Part shown: piece after piece, positions 1 to 12,400 of the stretch
How positions within the stretch are numbered: the stretch's first letter is position 1
How the letters are laid out: every line of letters begins with the position of its first letter
Assembly (NCBI GenBank): GCA_016617855.1
Contig: JAECUM010012947.1
Location: 45,847-109,846 of the forward strand
Source of the DNA: Megalonaias nervosa
Taxonomy: Eukaryota; Mollusca; Bivalvia; Unionida; Unionidae
DNA length: 64,000 nt
Direction: 5' to 3'
Program-made: the position numbers and the translations under genes
The notes under the pieces: generated by a model
The model's input: only the letters and a program-made list of their open reading frames with translations
Told to the model about the DNA's origin: nothing
Databases searched by the model: none

Positions 1-82
1 TGCTACAAATTAAAAGCTGCATACTGAGTTAAAAAAATTTCTTGTTAATAATTTATCATGCCATAACATTTTTCCTCTATAG

Positions 83-664
83 CTCTCACATGTCTCAAGG
101 TTCCATCTATACACATGTCTCATTGTTCACTCTACAGCCCTCACATGTCTCCCTCAATATGCCCATATGTCTCATGGTTCTGTGTCTAGACCTTACATGT
201 CTCATGGTTCCATTTACACCCCAATATGTCTCATGGTTCCCTGTACAGACTTAACATATCTCATGGTTCCATCTATATCCATATATGTCTCATGGTTCCC
301 TGTACAAACCTTGCATGTCTCATGGTTCCATGTACACCCCAATATATCTAATGGTTCCCTATACAGACTTAACATGTCTCATGGTTCTATCTATATCTAT
401 ATATGTCTCATGGTTCCCTGTACAGACCTTGCATGTCTCATGGTTCCCTCTACAGCCCTCACACGTCTCACTGTTCCATCTATACCCAAATGTGCCTCAT
501 GGTTCCCTGTACAAACCTTACACATCTCATGGTTCCATCCACAGCTCTCACATCTCTCATGGTTCCATCTATACCCCTATATGTCTCAAGGTTCCCTGTA
601 CAGAACTTACATGCCTCATGATTCCCTTTATACCCCTTACATGTCTCATGGAGATTTCTTCTTT
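83..664. repeat. Minisatellite, about 30-bp unit
   Basis: About twenty head-to-tail copies of a unit built on TCTCATGGTTCC plus a variable spacer; successive TCATGG words are 29-30 bp apart. Because the period is close to a multiple of three, open frames run through it in several frames, and none looks like a gene. It lies in the inferred first intron of the alpha-catulin-like gene at 6097-6240. Confidence 0.9.
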
Positions 665-1061
665 ACTCTCCATACTCACTCAGAACTAGAGTTAGAATGC
701 AAACAGCATAGGCCGAGATCTCCCATTACATAATGCACTGGCAGATCTGGGCTTATGCAGTTTATTGGGAGTAATCAGCAGAACACACAACCGTGACCTT
801 TACCTGCAGATACATATGTGATGGCAGATCTGAGTCTATGCCAGCAGTTTGGCTCAACTTATAAGCAAGTACAGAGGGTAGATGCTACTTCTCATTCCAA
901 AAAGGTGAAGGAAGGTGGAAAGTAGATAGATTGACAGAAAATATGAAAGATTAATGGAGACAAAAAAGGTTACAAAAAAAGAAATGCCAAACTTGCCAAA
1001 GGAATTTTGCTGGGAGGCGGAGGCTACAGTGTATTGTAGTATATATGAAAACCTAACGCAT

Positions 1062-2035
1062 ACATGTCCATCAAGATACTTCAAGACATCTACATGCATA
1101 CATGCGACTGCACTGGTGGCCTGAGTGGTTAAACCGTCCAGCTCAGATGCATGAGGTCATGGGTTCGAACCCTGGCTGAGTCATACCAAAGACTTATAAA
1201 AATGGTACTAGCAGCTGCCTCGCTTGGCGCTCAGCATTAAGAGGTTAGTGTTAGGAATGGTCGGCCTGGTGTCAGGATAATGTGACTGGGTGGGACATGA
1301 TGCTATGTCTGCAGCGTAATGCCCCAGTCCTGGACATCACTATAAACTGCCACACTGCAGACATCGTAGCAATATGACTGAAAAACTGTAGCTACGTTAA
1401 AAATCCAATCACACACACATATGTATACAATTATACATCAAGGCACTTCAAGACATCTATATGTATACAATTACATCAAGACACCTACATGTATACATGT
1501 ACATCAAGATACTTCAAGATACCTACATGTATACATTTTATCAAGACACTTCAAGACATCTACATGTATACATGTACATCAAGATACTTCAAGACACCTA
1601 CATGTATACATTATATGAAGACACTTCAAGACATCTACATGTATATGTCTACATCAAGACACATGTATACAAGTATATCAAGACACATGTATACATGTAC
1701 ATCAAGATACTTCAAGACACCTACATGTATACATCAACATCAAGACACATAAGACACTTACATGTATACATTTTATCAAGACACTTCAAGACACCTACAC
1801 GTATAAATGTATATCAAGATACTTCAAAACACCTACATGTATACATTATATCAAGACACTTCAAGACATCTACATGTATACATGTACATCAAGACACTTG
1901 AAGACACCTACATGTATACATCAACATCAAGACACTTACATGTATACATTATACCAAGACACTTCAAGACACCTATATGTATACATCTACATCAAGACAC
2001 TTCAAAACATCTACATGTATACATACACATCTGTA
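1062..2035. repeat. Minisatellite, about 37-bp unit, split by a SINE
   Basis: Imperfect tandem copies of a unit containing ATCAAGACACTTCAAGACAC and CTACATGTATACAT, spaced 37-38 bp. The first copy (about 1065-1103) is separated from the rest (1420 onward) by a SINE, so the array predates that insertion. The open frames across it are products of the repeat. Confidence 0.88.
1104..1419 (+). repeat. tRNA-derived SINE
   Basis: A pol III type head: A-box-like TGGCCTGAGTGGTTAA at about 1116, B-box GGGTTCGAACCC at about 1161. A conserved body follows (CAGCTGCCTCGCTTGGCGCTCAGCA near 1211), with an AC-rich tail ending ATCACACACACA. The same body occurs inverted at 4768-4999, so this is a dispersed family and not a tRNA gene. 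It sits inside the 37-bp minisatellite. Confidence 0.82.
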
Positions 2036-2036
2036 A

Positions 2037-2600
2037 GGAACTTGGTAACAACGGTAAATATATTTTCTGTTACATCTCATTTCTGTATGGTACTTTGTAA
2101 AAATGGTAAATATATTTCCTGCATCATCCCACTTTTGTTACAGTACCTGGTAACAATGGTAAATATATTTTCCTATTACATCCCATTTCTGTATGGTACT
2201 TGGTAACAATGGTATATATATATTTTCCTGTTACATTCCATTCTTGTATGGTATTCAGTAACAATGGTACATATATTTCCTGGGGTCATCCCATTTCTAG
2301 ACAGTACTTGGTAACAATGGTAAATATCTTTCCCAGTTACATCACATTTCTGTATGGTACTTGGTATCACTGCTAAATATATTTCAACAAGACATCGCAT
2401 TTCTGTATCATACTTGGTAACAAAGGTAAATATATTTTCCTGTTACATCAAATTTCTTCACGGGACTTGGTAACAATGGTAAATACATTTTTCTGTTATA
2501 TCCATTTTTGTATGGAACTTGATAACAATCCCATTTCTATATGGTACTTGGTAAGAATGGTCAATGGAAAATATATTTCCTGGTTACATCCCATTGTTTT
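2037..2600. repeat. Minisatellite, about 53-bp unit
   Basis: About ten degenerate copies of a unit containing ACTTGGTAACAATGGTAAATATATTTTCCTGTTACATCCCATTTCTGTATGG, spaced 52-55 bp. It abuts the previous array directly. Minus-strand open frames across it are repeat artefacts. Confidence 0.85.
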
Positions 2601-3344
2601 GTTTCTCATTTCTGCCTTTATATTCATCTATATGGATCAATACACCTGTTTTAATACAATTCAAACTAAGTCTGCTGGACTTTTTGGGTAAAAATATCCA
2701 AGTCCAATTGTAAACAGATCAGACCTCCGGCTGAAGAACTCTTCTGATCCTGATATGCATAATATTATGACGATGATATCATAATAAAATGGCAATAACA
2801 CAGCACAAGTTAAGGTTCTCAAGAACATGACCTTGACCCACACTAGTATATGATTATGTCTCTTGCTATTGTTGTAAGGTACAAGTTTTATGTGTCCTTA
2901 TCAATGTCCAAAGGATGTCACAGATATATTTTGAAACATACTATAGCATTTGCACAGGGTATCCTTCACACATTTTGAAACACACTCTAGTGTATACACA
3001 GTATGTGTTTCACATCCATTAACATTATAAATATATGCAAAGGTTCTCTTTGATGTTTTTGGTCTCATGCATCAAAGTCTTACTCAATTCATGGCACCAG
3101 AAGATCCTGATGTCTGGGTGTATAGGAGAAAATAAAAATGCTGTGAAACGGGATCTCAAATGGAGCAATGACCCTTTCGAGCTGGTAGGTTTGGTAGCAT
3201 AAGGCAGAAAAGATTAAAAAAATAATGGCAAAATGAATGGGTATTCCTGAATACAACCATACAACTGCTACATCCACTGTCCACTGGTCATCCTCAATGC
3301 CAATGACCAGTGGTAATAAAGACAACAGTTTTCAATTCAGCTTC

Positions 3345-3402
<58 letters not shown>

Positions 3403-3407
3403 TATAG

Positions 3408-3432
<25 letters not shown>
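3345..3432. repeat. (TA)n microsatellite
   Basis: Nearly pure TA dinucleotide run interrupted by single G substitutions. Confidence 0.97.
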
Positions 3433-3438
<6 letters not shown>

Positions 3439-4657
3439 TACAAATGAAAATAAACAAGACCGTAACATTTACCAACATTCATAAATGTGTACATTGGATA
3501 CAATAACCAAAATGACACCATTTAATCAAGACATTCCAAATTTACCTTTTCCACGATCTACTAGAGAGATTTAATAGGCATAGGTAAGCTATTTATATGT
3601 AAATACTGGTAAAGTGAAATGTCATGACTCACTCATCGTGAGACTGTCTTACTTGCTGTCTTTTACAATATACAATAACGATTCTTTTTCATTTTTTCCA
3701 TCTTTGGAGAAAGAAAGTTCCACTATGGTCCTTATATGGAATATAAGCAAGACTCAGGAACATAAATACAGAAAATCGTCACTGTAGATTTTCAATTGAT
3801 TCAAGTGTACATCTAGCTTACTGAACAGAATGTGTTAATTACCAAAGCTTAAAGCATAAGATGATCACTTTCAATGGCTGACAGAAATTTCTTACCTATT
3901 TAAATTAACTTTGGCACCAATCAAGAGCACATGGTTGATGATCACTGATAGAAAATGTAAAGAAGATGAAATCTTCAATAAAAACACAGCTGCATTTTTT
4001 TTTTAATTAACGAGGATAATCATTATTTGAGCATGAGGAAATCAAATCCCAGTATGGAAGGCTTGCGACAGTGGAGACTGACAATGATCACAGGCACTTT
4101 GGTAATGGATTATTAATTTCTTCCGTAAGTATTCAGTTTTCCTGTATTATATACAATGAATTAGAAATTCAGTATAAAGATTGCATGGTTTGGCACAATT
4201 CCCATGTTCACTAACATAACTGAGCACTGAACAGTGAACAAAACTGTAAAAGAAAAACAACTGAGCTGTAGTCTGACTCTAAAATAAATGATTCAAAATT
4301 GGAAAATTTCATTTCCAAATCCATGATATGAATGTATGTGATAATGATTTGTCTTTACATTTCTTCAATAAACTAGAAATAGATAAGGATATTTGTGACC
4401 TGTCCTTTTTTTTAAATTACCCTACTTTTTGACCCGGTAAGGACCTTTGGGATCCATTCTTTTCATCTCTAAAATTAGCACTGTACTTATTATAACAAAT
4501 TCAGTTTGCAAACACCTCTATGCTGAACTACTGCATATCTGACAACATCCTTGATCGCTATAATATTATAGCCTGTGTTAAAGACATGCATGTGATGAAA
4601 AATTAATAAAACAACCAGACACAGGGGCTTACATCCTCCACACATGCAAATAATGTT

Positions 4658-4660
<3 letters not shown>

Positions 4661-4690
<30 letters not shown>
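4661..4690. repeat. (TG)n microsatellite
   Basis: Fifteen TG units in a row; the minus-strand histidine/threonine-rich open frame over it is an artefact. Confidence 0.95.
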
Positions 4691-4691
<1 letters not shown>

Positions 4692-4767
4692 GGGATTTGG
4701 ATTTTTAATGTAGCTTTTAACAAGTTTTCAGTCACATCGCTACGATGTATGCAGTGTGGCAATTTAG

Positions 4768-4999
4768 AGCGATGTCTAGCACTGGGACATCATGCCAAAG
4801 ACATGTAGCATGATGTCCCACCCAGTCACATTATCCTTACACCAGGCCAACCAGTCTTAACACTAACCTCTTGATGCTGAGCGCAAAGCGAGGCAGCTGC
4901 TGGTACAAATTTTAGAAGTCTTTGATATTAATCTGCTGGTGTTTGAAAACGGTGACCTCCCGCATCCTAAGCGGATGCTCTAACCACTTAGGCAGTCTA
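4768..4999 (-). repeat. tRNA-derived SINE, same family as 1104-1419
   Basis: On the minus strand it begins GACTGCCTAAGTGGTTAGAG (A-box-like), then carries the body shared with the first copy, including GCAGCTGCCTCGCTTTGCGCTCAGCA and AATGTGACTGGGTGGGACAT. The B-box region is decayed. Opposite orientation to the first copy. Confidence 0.8.
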
Positions 5000-6096
5000 A
5001 ATAATGCTCTGCAGCATCTACCAAACTGTGCAGTGGCAAATAAACCTTATACTACATTTCTTTAAAGTAAAATGTACAGATCAAAGGTCTTGCTATCAAA
5101 CATTTTATGTCAAACATAAACAATGTAGTTAAAGGAATATTTTGTCAGCATTATCAGTAAACCAATATGATGTGTATGTAACATGTGGTACAACCATTAA
5201 TTGCTATCAATGCCACATTCTATGTGAAAATTACACATATTTCAAAAAAAATAATTAAGAAAAATAATATTCTTACAGTCCAGTTAAGCAGAGATGAGGA
5301 AATATATCAATTCAAGTGGAACTAGAACTTAATGCATGACTGACATGCATGTTCGTTTGCAGTTATCAACTGTGTACATGTTTACATGCAGTAAACTAAA
5401 TTATGCCATTTACATGCATAAACATTACAGTCTTACAAACATGTACATTAAACTCACAATAAGAAAGGAAACAATATGAATAATAAATAAGCAAATAATT
5501 CTGACCACGAATAATTCTGAAACTTTGAAAGACTGACTGCAAACTGTACGCTGCATTTTTGTTTTAATTAGTGTGGAAATAAAAAGAAAACAAATGAATA
5601 AAAAGTACGTCTCTAATTAATGTTGGGATAGATATATAAAAGTACGTTTGCAACTTCTTTATAAGCAATATATTATTTTACATGTTTATTAACAAAACCA
5701 GATTGCTTTAAAAGTAATCTAAATTCAAATTTAAAAGTAATCTAAATTCAGCATCTAGCGTATAACGTGACAATGGAGCAACGATATTTTTACTTTAATC
5801 AAAACAGTCCGTAATATGACTGATACTGAATGACCAAACCAAAACGGTGCATAAAAAAGGGAAACTGGTGCTTGCACAAAATAAATACACAGACTGGATT
5901 TATTTTCAAACTTTCTAATTCAGATTCGATGATTAAGCAACAAAATGCTGCTGCATTTGATAGCTTATCGGGGTCAAAAATCATATTGTGCGGGTCACCG
6001 AATATGACTTCTGGGCGACAAAGAATGAATGACTGCTAAAAATAAAATGGTTAAATTCTAAGAAACGTCAAGTAATTAACAAAATAAATACATTAC

Positions 6097-6240
6097 CTGT
6101 GTTACAAGAGGTATCAGTGTTTGTTCGATCGATTTCGTACGAATTTCTAGCGATATTTTATTAGACTCCGTTCGGCTGTACTGCGCCGCAGCAGCCATCT
6201 TTTCGCCGACTGCTGCAAGCAAGCCTCGTTGTGACGCCAT
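6097..6240 (-). CDS. CTNNAL1-like: alpha-catulin-like protein, first coding exon
   Basis: This is a 48-codon exon starting at the ATG ending at 6240 and running in phase 0 to a splice donor (CAG|GTAATG at 6097/6096). The last residues, LEIRTKSIEQTLIPLVTQ, correspond to the start of the vinculin/alpha-catenin homology region and look closer to alpha-catulin than to alpha-catenin. The alanine-rich leader MASQRGLLAAVGEKMAAAA is not family-specific. Alpha-catulin is a cytoplasmic scaffold of the vinculin/alpha-catenin superfamily, linked to Rho signalling and the cytoskeleton. Local GC is higher than its surroundings, as expected near a promoter. The remaining exons would lie to the left of the window. 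The main uncertainty is catulin versus another catenin. Confidence 0.72.
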
Positions 6241-7052
6241 TCACAACACATGTACACATTAAGGTAGCTGTGAACGAAGGAACTGCTTTGGCTTAGTGTA
6301 TTTCTACGAATCGATCGATGGTCATTTATTTAATTAAAATTTTTTTGACATTGTGATTACAAAACATATATCTTTTCGAACAGATATATTAAGTAACATT
6401 CATTATCATCAAACCTAACTAATAAATGATGAAGTTGAAATTAAAAATTGAATCTATATCTTCATATTGATTTGTAAGTTAGTTACTTTACACACATGAA
6501 GAAAAATCAAAGAATAAGGTTGAATATGACAGACATTTACTCATATTTGTAAAACAATATTTTCAAAGGGTTAATGCCTTAATAAAACAATAATAAATCA
6601 TATATTGTTAACAATGTGTTGATGTACCTATTCAGTGAAGATTTTTATCTACATTTTTTTACCTCATTTAAAAGAGTGATTGGTATTTAAGAAAGTTTCT
6701 GCTTACACAGCTCTTCTCTAATTACAGCATTGCACAAAATTAACAAACTGATAAGCGTTCTAATAAGTGAAAAGGTTATTCTAGACGTTTTAAGAATCAT
6801 TTTTCTAAATAAAGAGTGTGAATCGGATAAGGTATGACACAATCTTTTAAAACGCAATTCTAAGTTCTTTTTCTGTGTTATTCATTGGATCTCTTCTAGA
6901 GAATTTTACTCCATTTTTGGGTTGGTTTAGAGTAGTGGTATTACAATTACACAAGAAAGATAGTAAAAAGTATCCCATTAATTCTAAACGAATTTCTTTA
7001 CTAGAAAAGTCATTTTCAAACATGTATGTATTACTTGGATGAAAATTGTTTT
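6241..7052. other. Upstream region of the alpha-catulin-like gene
   Basis: AT-rich non-coding sequence between the first exon and the Polinton. No convincing TATA box or other gene was seen. The Polinton sits about 0.8 kb upstream of the start codon. Confidence 0.5.
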
Positions 7053-7294
7053 AGCAGCAGAGAAGCTGAACCCTACAACTTTGATAGAGAGCTCCGTTTG
7101 CAAAAATAAGGGTTCTACGAAAAATAAGGTCAATAATCGTAAACCGAAACCGTTAACCGAGTATATTCCCATTACAAGGGGAAGCAGATCCAATTAACTT
7201 TTTTGTTACCCCGCGCTGACTATCTTTTTCAAATTTTAGACGTGTTCGTTTGCGACGCGTACACGCACATGTTGTCGTCAGCGTCTCTGCTGCT
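7053..7294 (+). repeat. Left terminal inverted repeat of the Polinton
   Basis: About 242 bp matching the reverse complement of 22607-22855 with scattered mismatches and small indels. The repeat is itself bounded by mirrored short ends: AGCAGCAGAGAAGC outside and ...CTCTGCTGCT inside. Confidence 0.93.
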
Positions 7295-7300
7295 GTAGTG

Positions 7301-7968
7301 TCAACCAAAAATTTTATCGATACCAACACGACACCTTGACCTAGGATCATGCAAATTTATCGTTATAAATCCAAACGGAGTAGCTTGTGCTTGTGCAAAG
7401 AAGTTTTTGAATTTAATCATGTCCATATCCCCTGAACACCAAGTTTGATGAATGTTTCGTAACGTATGTGTATCGACTCCGTTAAACACAAATAAAATAT
7501 AACAGTTATATCTGATCACTTTAGGCATTTGTGTGTATCGATGGGTAACATAAATCACGTCCGTGTTTTTATGTCTGCCTCGAGAAAATATCCGAGCTGG
7601 ATTTGATTGCTGTCCAGCATAACATCGTCGTATACAGCTAAATTATTAATAAATCCATTGAGGACATCTACGGATGGAGCTTCATCAATATCGGTGATAA
7701 AATCAATAATATCATTACCATCTTCATCCAACAATTTTGCGTTTTCATTAAAATCTTTAAGTACTTCATAACATCGTTGATCATCTACAGATGGTGCCAC
7801 TAGATACAACTTATCCCATTTCATCCATCTCATTATCAGATTAAGTAGCAACTGTGTTTAACCAGACCCGGATGGACCAATTATTATCATCCTTATAGAA
7901 TTTGATAACGCTGGATGATGTTTAACTGGCTCACGCGCTCGTGTCGCTGAGAAGTTAATTATATCCAT
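7301..7968 (-). pseudogene. A32-like DNA-packaging ATPase (FtsK/HerA type), broken
   Basis: The frame opens at the ATG ending at 7968 (MDIINFSATRAREPV...). A P-loop IIIGPSGSG follows, but the next codon, where the catalytic Walker A lysine belongs, is TAA (7858-7860). The sequence then runs as TQLLLNLIMRWMKWDKLYLV to a frameshift near 7575-7590, then IYVTHRYTQMPKVIRYNCY and a stop at 7301, six bases from the terminal repeat. In Polintons this ATPase is thought to pump the genome into the capsid. It is divergent from the zinc-ribbon gene at 7982, only 13 bp apart, so they probably shared a promoter. Two lesions make it non-functional. Confidence 0.88.
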
Positions 7969-7981
7969 AATAATTTATATC

Positions 7982-8480
7982 ATGGATCTATATTGTGTTC
8001 GATGTAGAGCATCCACCCCCACCAGTGGATTAACTACAGTGACAACTAAAACTAAAAAACGTGCTCTTACAGGTACATGTGAACGATGTGGCACAAAAAA
8101 AAAATTTACATTTATTTCGTCGAAAAGAAAAACCAGTGGTGATATTGCTACGGCGCTATATAAATTACGAGGAACTCCATGGGCGAAGTACCCTGGTGAG
8201 AAACACCTGCCTGGCTATAATTACTGTGGTCCTGGATATCCGACTCGATAACAAAGACCAACCAAAACCTGGTGAGTATGCAATAAACGCAATTGATTAA
8301 GCGTGTCATGTTCATGATGTTGCGTATAAAAGTAAAGATCTACAACAACGGCACCTCGCAGATGTGAAATTGATTCATGCGTTAAATTCTATACCTGATA
8401 AATCTCTCAGAGAAAAACTTGCTAGCTTTCTAGTAAAATCTGCGATGAAAGGTAAACTAATGGTACGGGCTGGTAATTAA
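7982..8480 (+). pseudogene. Zinc-ribbon plus phospholipase A2-like virion protein, broken
   Basis: The N-terminus is a four-cysteine ribbon (MDLYCVRCRAS... then GTCERCGTKKKFTF). A region with LPGYNYCGPG follows, the calcium-loop signature of parvovirus-VP1u-type PLA2, and a downstream ACHVHDVAY carries the His-Asp pair of the active site. The two halves are separated by a single-base frameshift near 8240-8250, and a TAA interrupts the frame at about 8298-8300, just before the catalytic helix. PLA2 domains in Polinton and adintovirus virions are thought to breach endosomal membranes. The gene ends at 8480, 22 bp before the integrase and in the same direction. Confidence 0.82.
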
Positions 8481-8502
8481 TCAACTGATTATTATCATAA
8501 TA

Positions 8503-9495
8503 ATGGAATCTGTTTATTATAGTCCAAGAGGATATTGGAGAGGTAAAGCAGCGATTAGTAAACTTGCTGAGGCAGCAAAAGTCTCACGTGCTGTTGCTGC
8601 AGCGTGGTTAGCACGACAGGCAATATGGCAAATCTATCTACATCCACCTAAAAAAATTAAGTACGCGCATTCTGATGTCAGTATTCCCAATGAAGTTCAT
8701 CAAGCAGATATTTTGTTTTTAACTCATGATACCATTAAAACACGTAGACGTCAATTACGCACGTACAAATACGCGTTAACTGTCGTTGACGTTGCAAGTA
8801 GGTATAAAGAAGCAGAACCACTATCAACTAAAACAGCAACTGAAGTTGCATCTGCGTTTGAACGAATTTATCCACTAGGACTCGGACCACAAGGTGGTCT
8901 ACGATGGCCACAACTATTACAGGTTGATCCTGGCAAAGAATTTTTTTAGTGCAGTATCGTCGTTGATGAAAAAACATAATGTCAAAATCAGACGAGGACA
9001 TACCGCAATCCATCGCGATCAAGCAATTGTTGAAAGATTTAATCGAACACTTGCTGAGAAATTATTTGGATACCAGTATACGAAGGAAATAATTCAGGCA
9101 GATACGAGATCTCGCGAATGGGTTGCAAGATTACCAAGTGTGATAGCTGCGTGAAATAGTGAAATTACTCGTGCAACTTCTATAAAACCCACCGTCGCGA
9201 TTACAAAAAAAAAAAAAACATATGCCAATACAACCACATGACTCTTCCTCTCCTCCAGTACTAGGTAATGTAACTGTAAGATATTTATATGAACCCGGTG
9301 AACTCGAAGGGGGTAGAAAAAGAGCAACTGATCCTATCTGGAGCACGACCACATAAAATTTCTAGCGTGGTTAGATCCACAGGTAAACCTGCAATCTACA
9401 GACTAGATTCAACTGCTCCTCAACGTGGATTTGTACGCGAACAATTACAAGTAACTCCTGAAGACACACAATCACCACTGTGTTCACTTCTGTAA
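8503..9495 (+). pseudogene. Retroviral-type DDE integrase of the Polinton, broken
   Basis: It begins MESVYYSPRGYWRG; the N-terminal helical region is followed by the rve core. The three acidic residues are in place: Asp in HQADILFL, Asp in LQVDPGKEF and Glu in AIVERFNRTLAEK. A run of seven T at about 8940 shifts the frame between the second and third. A TGA (about 9152) ends the core frame early, and another shift in an A-run near 9210 precedes the C-terminal part, VRYLYEPGELEGG-like to EDTQSPLCSLL. In the family it inserts the element, making short target duplications. Its end overlaps the convergent polymerase/helicase gene by about 12 bp. Confidence 0.9.
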
Positions 9496-12400
9496 ACTGG
9501 CACTAGGGCGTTCAGCGCCCCCACGTCGATTACATTCAAGACAGGTCAGCATCACATTTTCGCGTGTGTGACCAAAACAGCTATTAATTCTATCAACTGT
9601 AAACTGTCTTGGATTATCATTCGAATACTGCTATAACATATTACATTTGCAACTTGTACAGTGATTATTCTGTCGTTGTTTCAGCGTCATGATAAATTCA
9701 ACGTCGAGATCAAAATCGCGTTTATTTTTTAAAATTTTTTTGTCAGATTGTCGATACCCAGATAATTTTTTCTTGACAACTTCATCGCATACATCATCAG
9801 TGATTTCTTCGGTTATTACGCAATCCATAATAATCCTGTGCAGTTGAGATATTCTTCTGACTCGAGACACTGCGAGATAAACTAAATTTGACCATTCGAT
9901 CCGATCATCAATAATCCAAATATTTGTATCGGAAATAGTTCATCCTTGTGATGAATGAATCGTTATAGAGTATCATAATGTCCATGGAGTTTTACTCATG
10001 CTGAACGCGCCAGTGACAGCACTGACAGGAACTGTGACAATATCATTAAGTACAAGTTTTTGTTTCTCATTAGTTCCTGGAATTTCAACTTCAATATTCT
10101 GCAGTCGAGTATCTGCTGGTCGATAACACAGTGGTACAGGTAGATTTGAAAATCTTTCCTTGTGCCGCAGGAATAATTTCTCTTGCAGTGTATCTCTAAC
10201 TATCTTTCGACTTGCAGCTATCAAATCATTTGGTTTCCACAAATTCCAAAAATCATTCATCGTAGTTTCTGGAATTACTCCACGCATTATTTCGCACTGT
10301 ATTCTATCTGACTGCAGACTGATTAATTTTTTAAAATTCTTCAGCGGTTTATCAATAGCTCTATGATCATCAGTTATTTTTTCGTAATAATCTACAAATA
10401 TTTTGACCATGATCGCCACACATTATCACAGAAGTATTTTTCGTCAATAACGAATCAAAGAACATTTTAATGTATCCAACGAAACCGTACAAATTTCATC
10501 CCAGATAATAATCTTGGGAATATATTTCTCACCCATCCGCGATGGAGTCCATTCATCTCCGCACCATCGGAAAAATCTATGATAAGTTTGAGATTTTACC
10601 CCTCGTTCGGTCATTTCTCTGGCGAGTCTGTGTGTGGGCGTCAGCACAACCATGTCTGTGTTCTTGAATAATTCAATCACACGTGTTGTTTTACCAGAAC
10701 CTCCACATCCATCAAGATAAACGGTTTTATGTCTGGCCACAGGATTATACACAGATGGCGCTGTCGATGCTTCTATTTGATTGTTATTCTTGTAATATTT
10801 ATCCATAATTTCAACGTCGGCAGATTCCGAATAACTAAATATGTTATCGTGTTTTATTCTCCATGATCCCCATTCACCAGTGCCAAGTAATTTATCTAGC
10901 AAATCCAAATATTTTTTATTTATATAAAATGAATCCGTAGCAACTCTAACCGCGGTATCAACAAATCTGTTTATCATCGATAATAAGTTTATTGAAACGT
11001 ACGCGAGCATCAAAGATCTTAAATGAGTAAGCTGTGGTGACTCACCATCAATATAGTTTACAACTGTACCTAATTTAGTTCTGTCAGACAATAAACATCA
11101 TTTCGGCTTATAAACATTTCTCTCCGTTGTATCAGCAATTATAAAATCGAGTTCTGCATTGTCCATGATCAACCTGGTACACGTTCGTTTATGATCATAC
11201 GCACCACCCTGAGTAAACTTACCTATTTTTTTTCTGCCGAGATCTTTTGCAATTTTCTCATTATTTTCTTTTCTGTATTTAGATACATTATTAATGAGTT
11301 TAACAACTTCATCACCGTCGAGATTAGGAAATTTTCCCCTGACATCACTTTCTACATCAAACTCGTCTGGTTGTGGCAACCGAACTTGCTTCTGCGGACG
11401 ATACGATATTATCGCTTCACTTACACGTAAAGATATTAATATTTTTACATCAATCATATATCGTAACAACACAATAGGAGCCCAGTATTTTTCTGAGAAA
11501 TGTCCTCCAAGCCACACATAAACAATCGGATGAAGATCTCGTGCAAATTCAAATGAATCAACGTAGGCGAATCCAGTCAAACCAAAATCTGACAGGAGTC
11601 CATTTATCGCAACTCTTTTCATCTCGTGTGTTGGATGACCAAATCTATTAAAGTATTCAGAACACTGCCCGTATCCAAGAAAACTTCCAGGATAACACGC
11701 TACCATAACAACCGAGATAACGTCGCTATAATCATATTTAGTATTCCATAATCCGCCGTGTCCGTATTCGACGCAGCTTAGCTGTGTATCAACGAGAAAT
11801 TCCGATCTTGTAGGTTTCTATGAATTTTTCTCCTGAGCAAAGTGAGCAGCAACTGATGGAACGGTAAAACAGTTATTCAGTAATTGTTCGATAACATCAT
11901 TATCATTTGTGTATTTCAACGCAAGATTTTTTATTTCTTCGTGGAGTGATTCTGCTCGATAAATTTCTCCGCTAGGCCTTACAAACTGATCGTAATTTCC
12001 ATCATCGGAACTTCGAAACAGCCAAACAGATACAGGGTCACTGTTACTAATATTTTTAATTGAATCAAATATAACGCCGTTGTAAAACTTAATTGTTCTC
12101 TTTCGTGGAAATATCGTCACCTCGGACGTCCATGAGTGTGCGTTATGATCAATGATTATTTTTGGAGATCCATTTTTTTGTGTATTTCGGCGTGTATAAA
12201 ATCTCTCCGGTTAATGTCTTCACCGTAATCGGAAATCTTAATCGCTTTTCTAGTTCAGCAACGTCGCTGATAGATGCTCCGGTATCTTTAGCTGTTTCTA
12301 CCTATGTGTTTATTTTTTCACGTCGAAAATCCGTTAAACCGTTTCCACGTATCACTGCTGCGAAATGTTCTGTAACTCGCTCAGCTACACAATTTATCCT

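Larger units (their letters stand above)
2601..6096. other. Inferred intron 1 of the alpha-catulin-like gene, no exon seen
   Basis: AT-rich sequence downstream (minus-strand sense) of the splice donor at 6096. It contains a TA microsatellite, a TG microsatellite and one inverted SINE. No open frame resembles the next exon expected for an alpha-catulin; that exon must lie before position 1. Intron status is inferred from the donor, not shown. Confidence 0.5.

Noticed and set aside
42..733. Long open frames over the first minisatellite
   Set aside because: They follow the 30-bp period in several frames at once and have no domain; a repeat effect.
1120..1185. A tRNA gene in the tRNA-like head
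   Set aside because: A- and B-box-like words exist, but no full cloverleaf, and the same sequence recurs with a conserved SINE body.
3345..3432. A possible origin or promoter in the TA run
   Set aside because: A plain dinucleotide microsatellite with no associated features.
7858..8300. Alternative genetic code or stop readthrough (TAA at expected Lys)
   Set aside because: TGA and TAG also interrupt genes, frameshifts abound, and host and intact frames use normal stops; decay is simpler.
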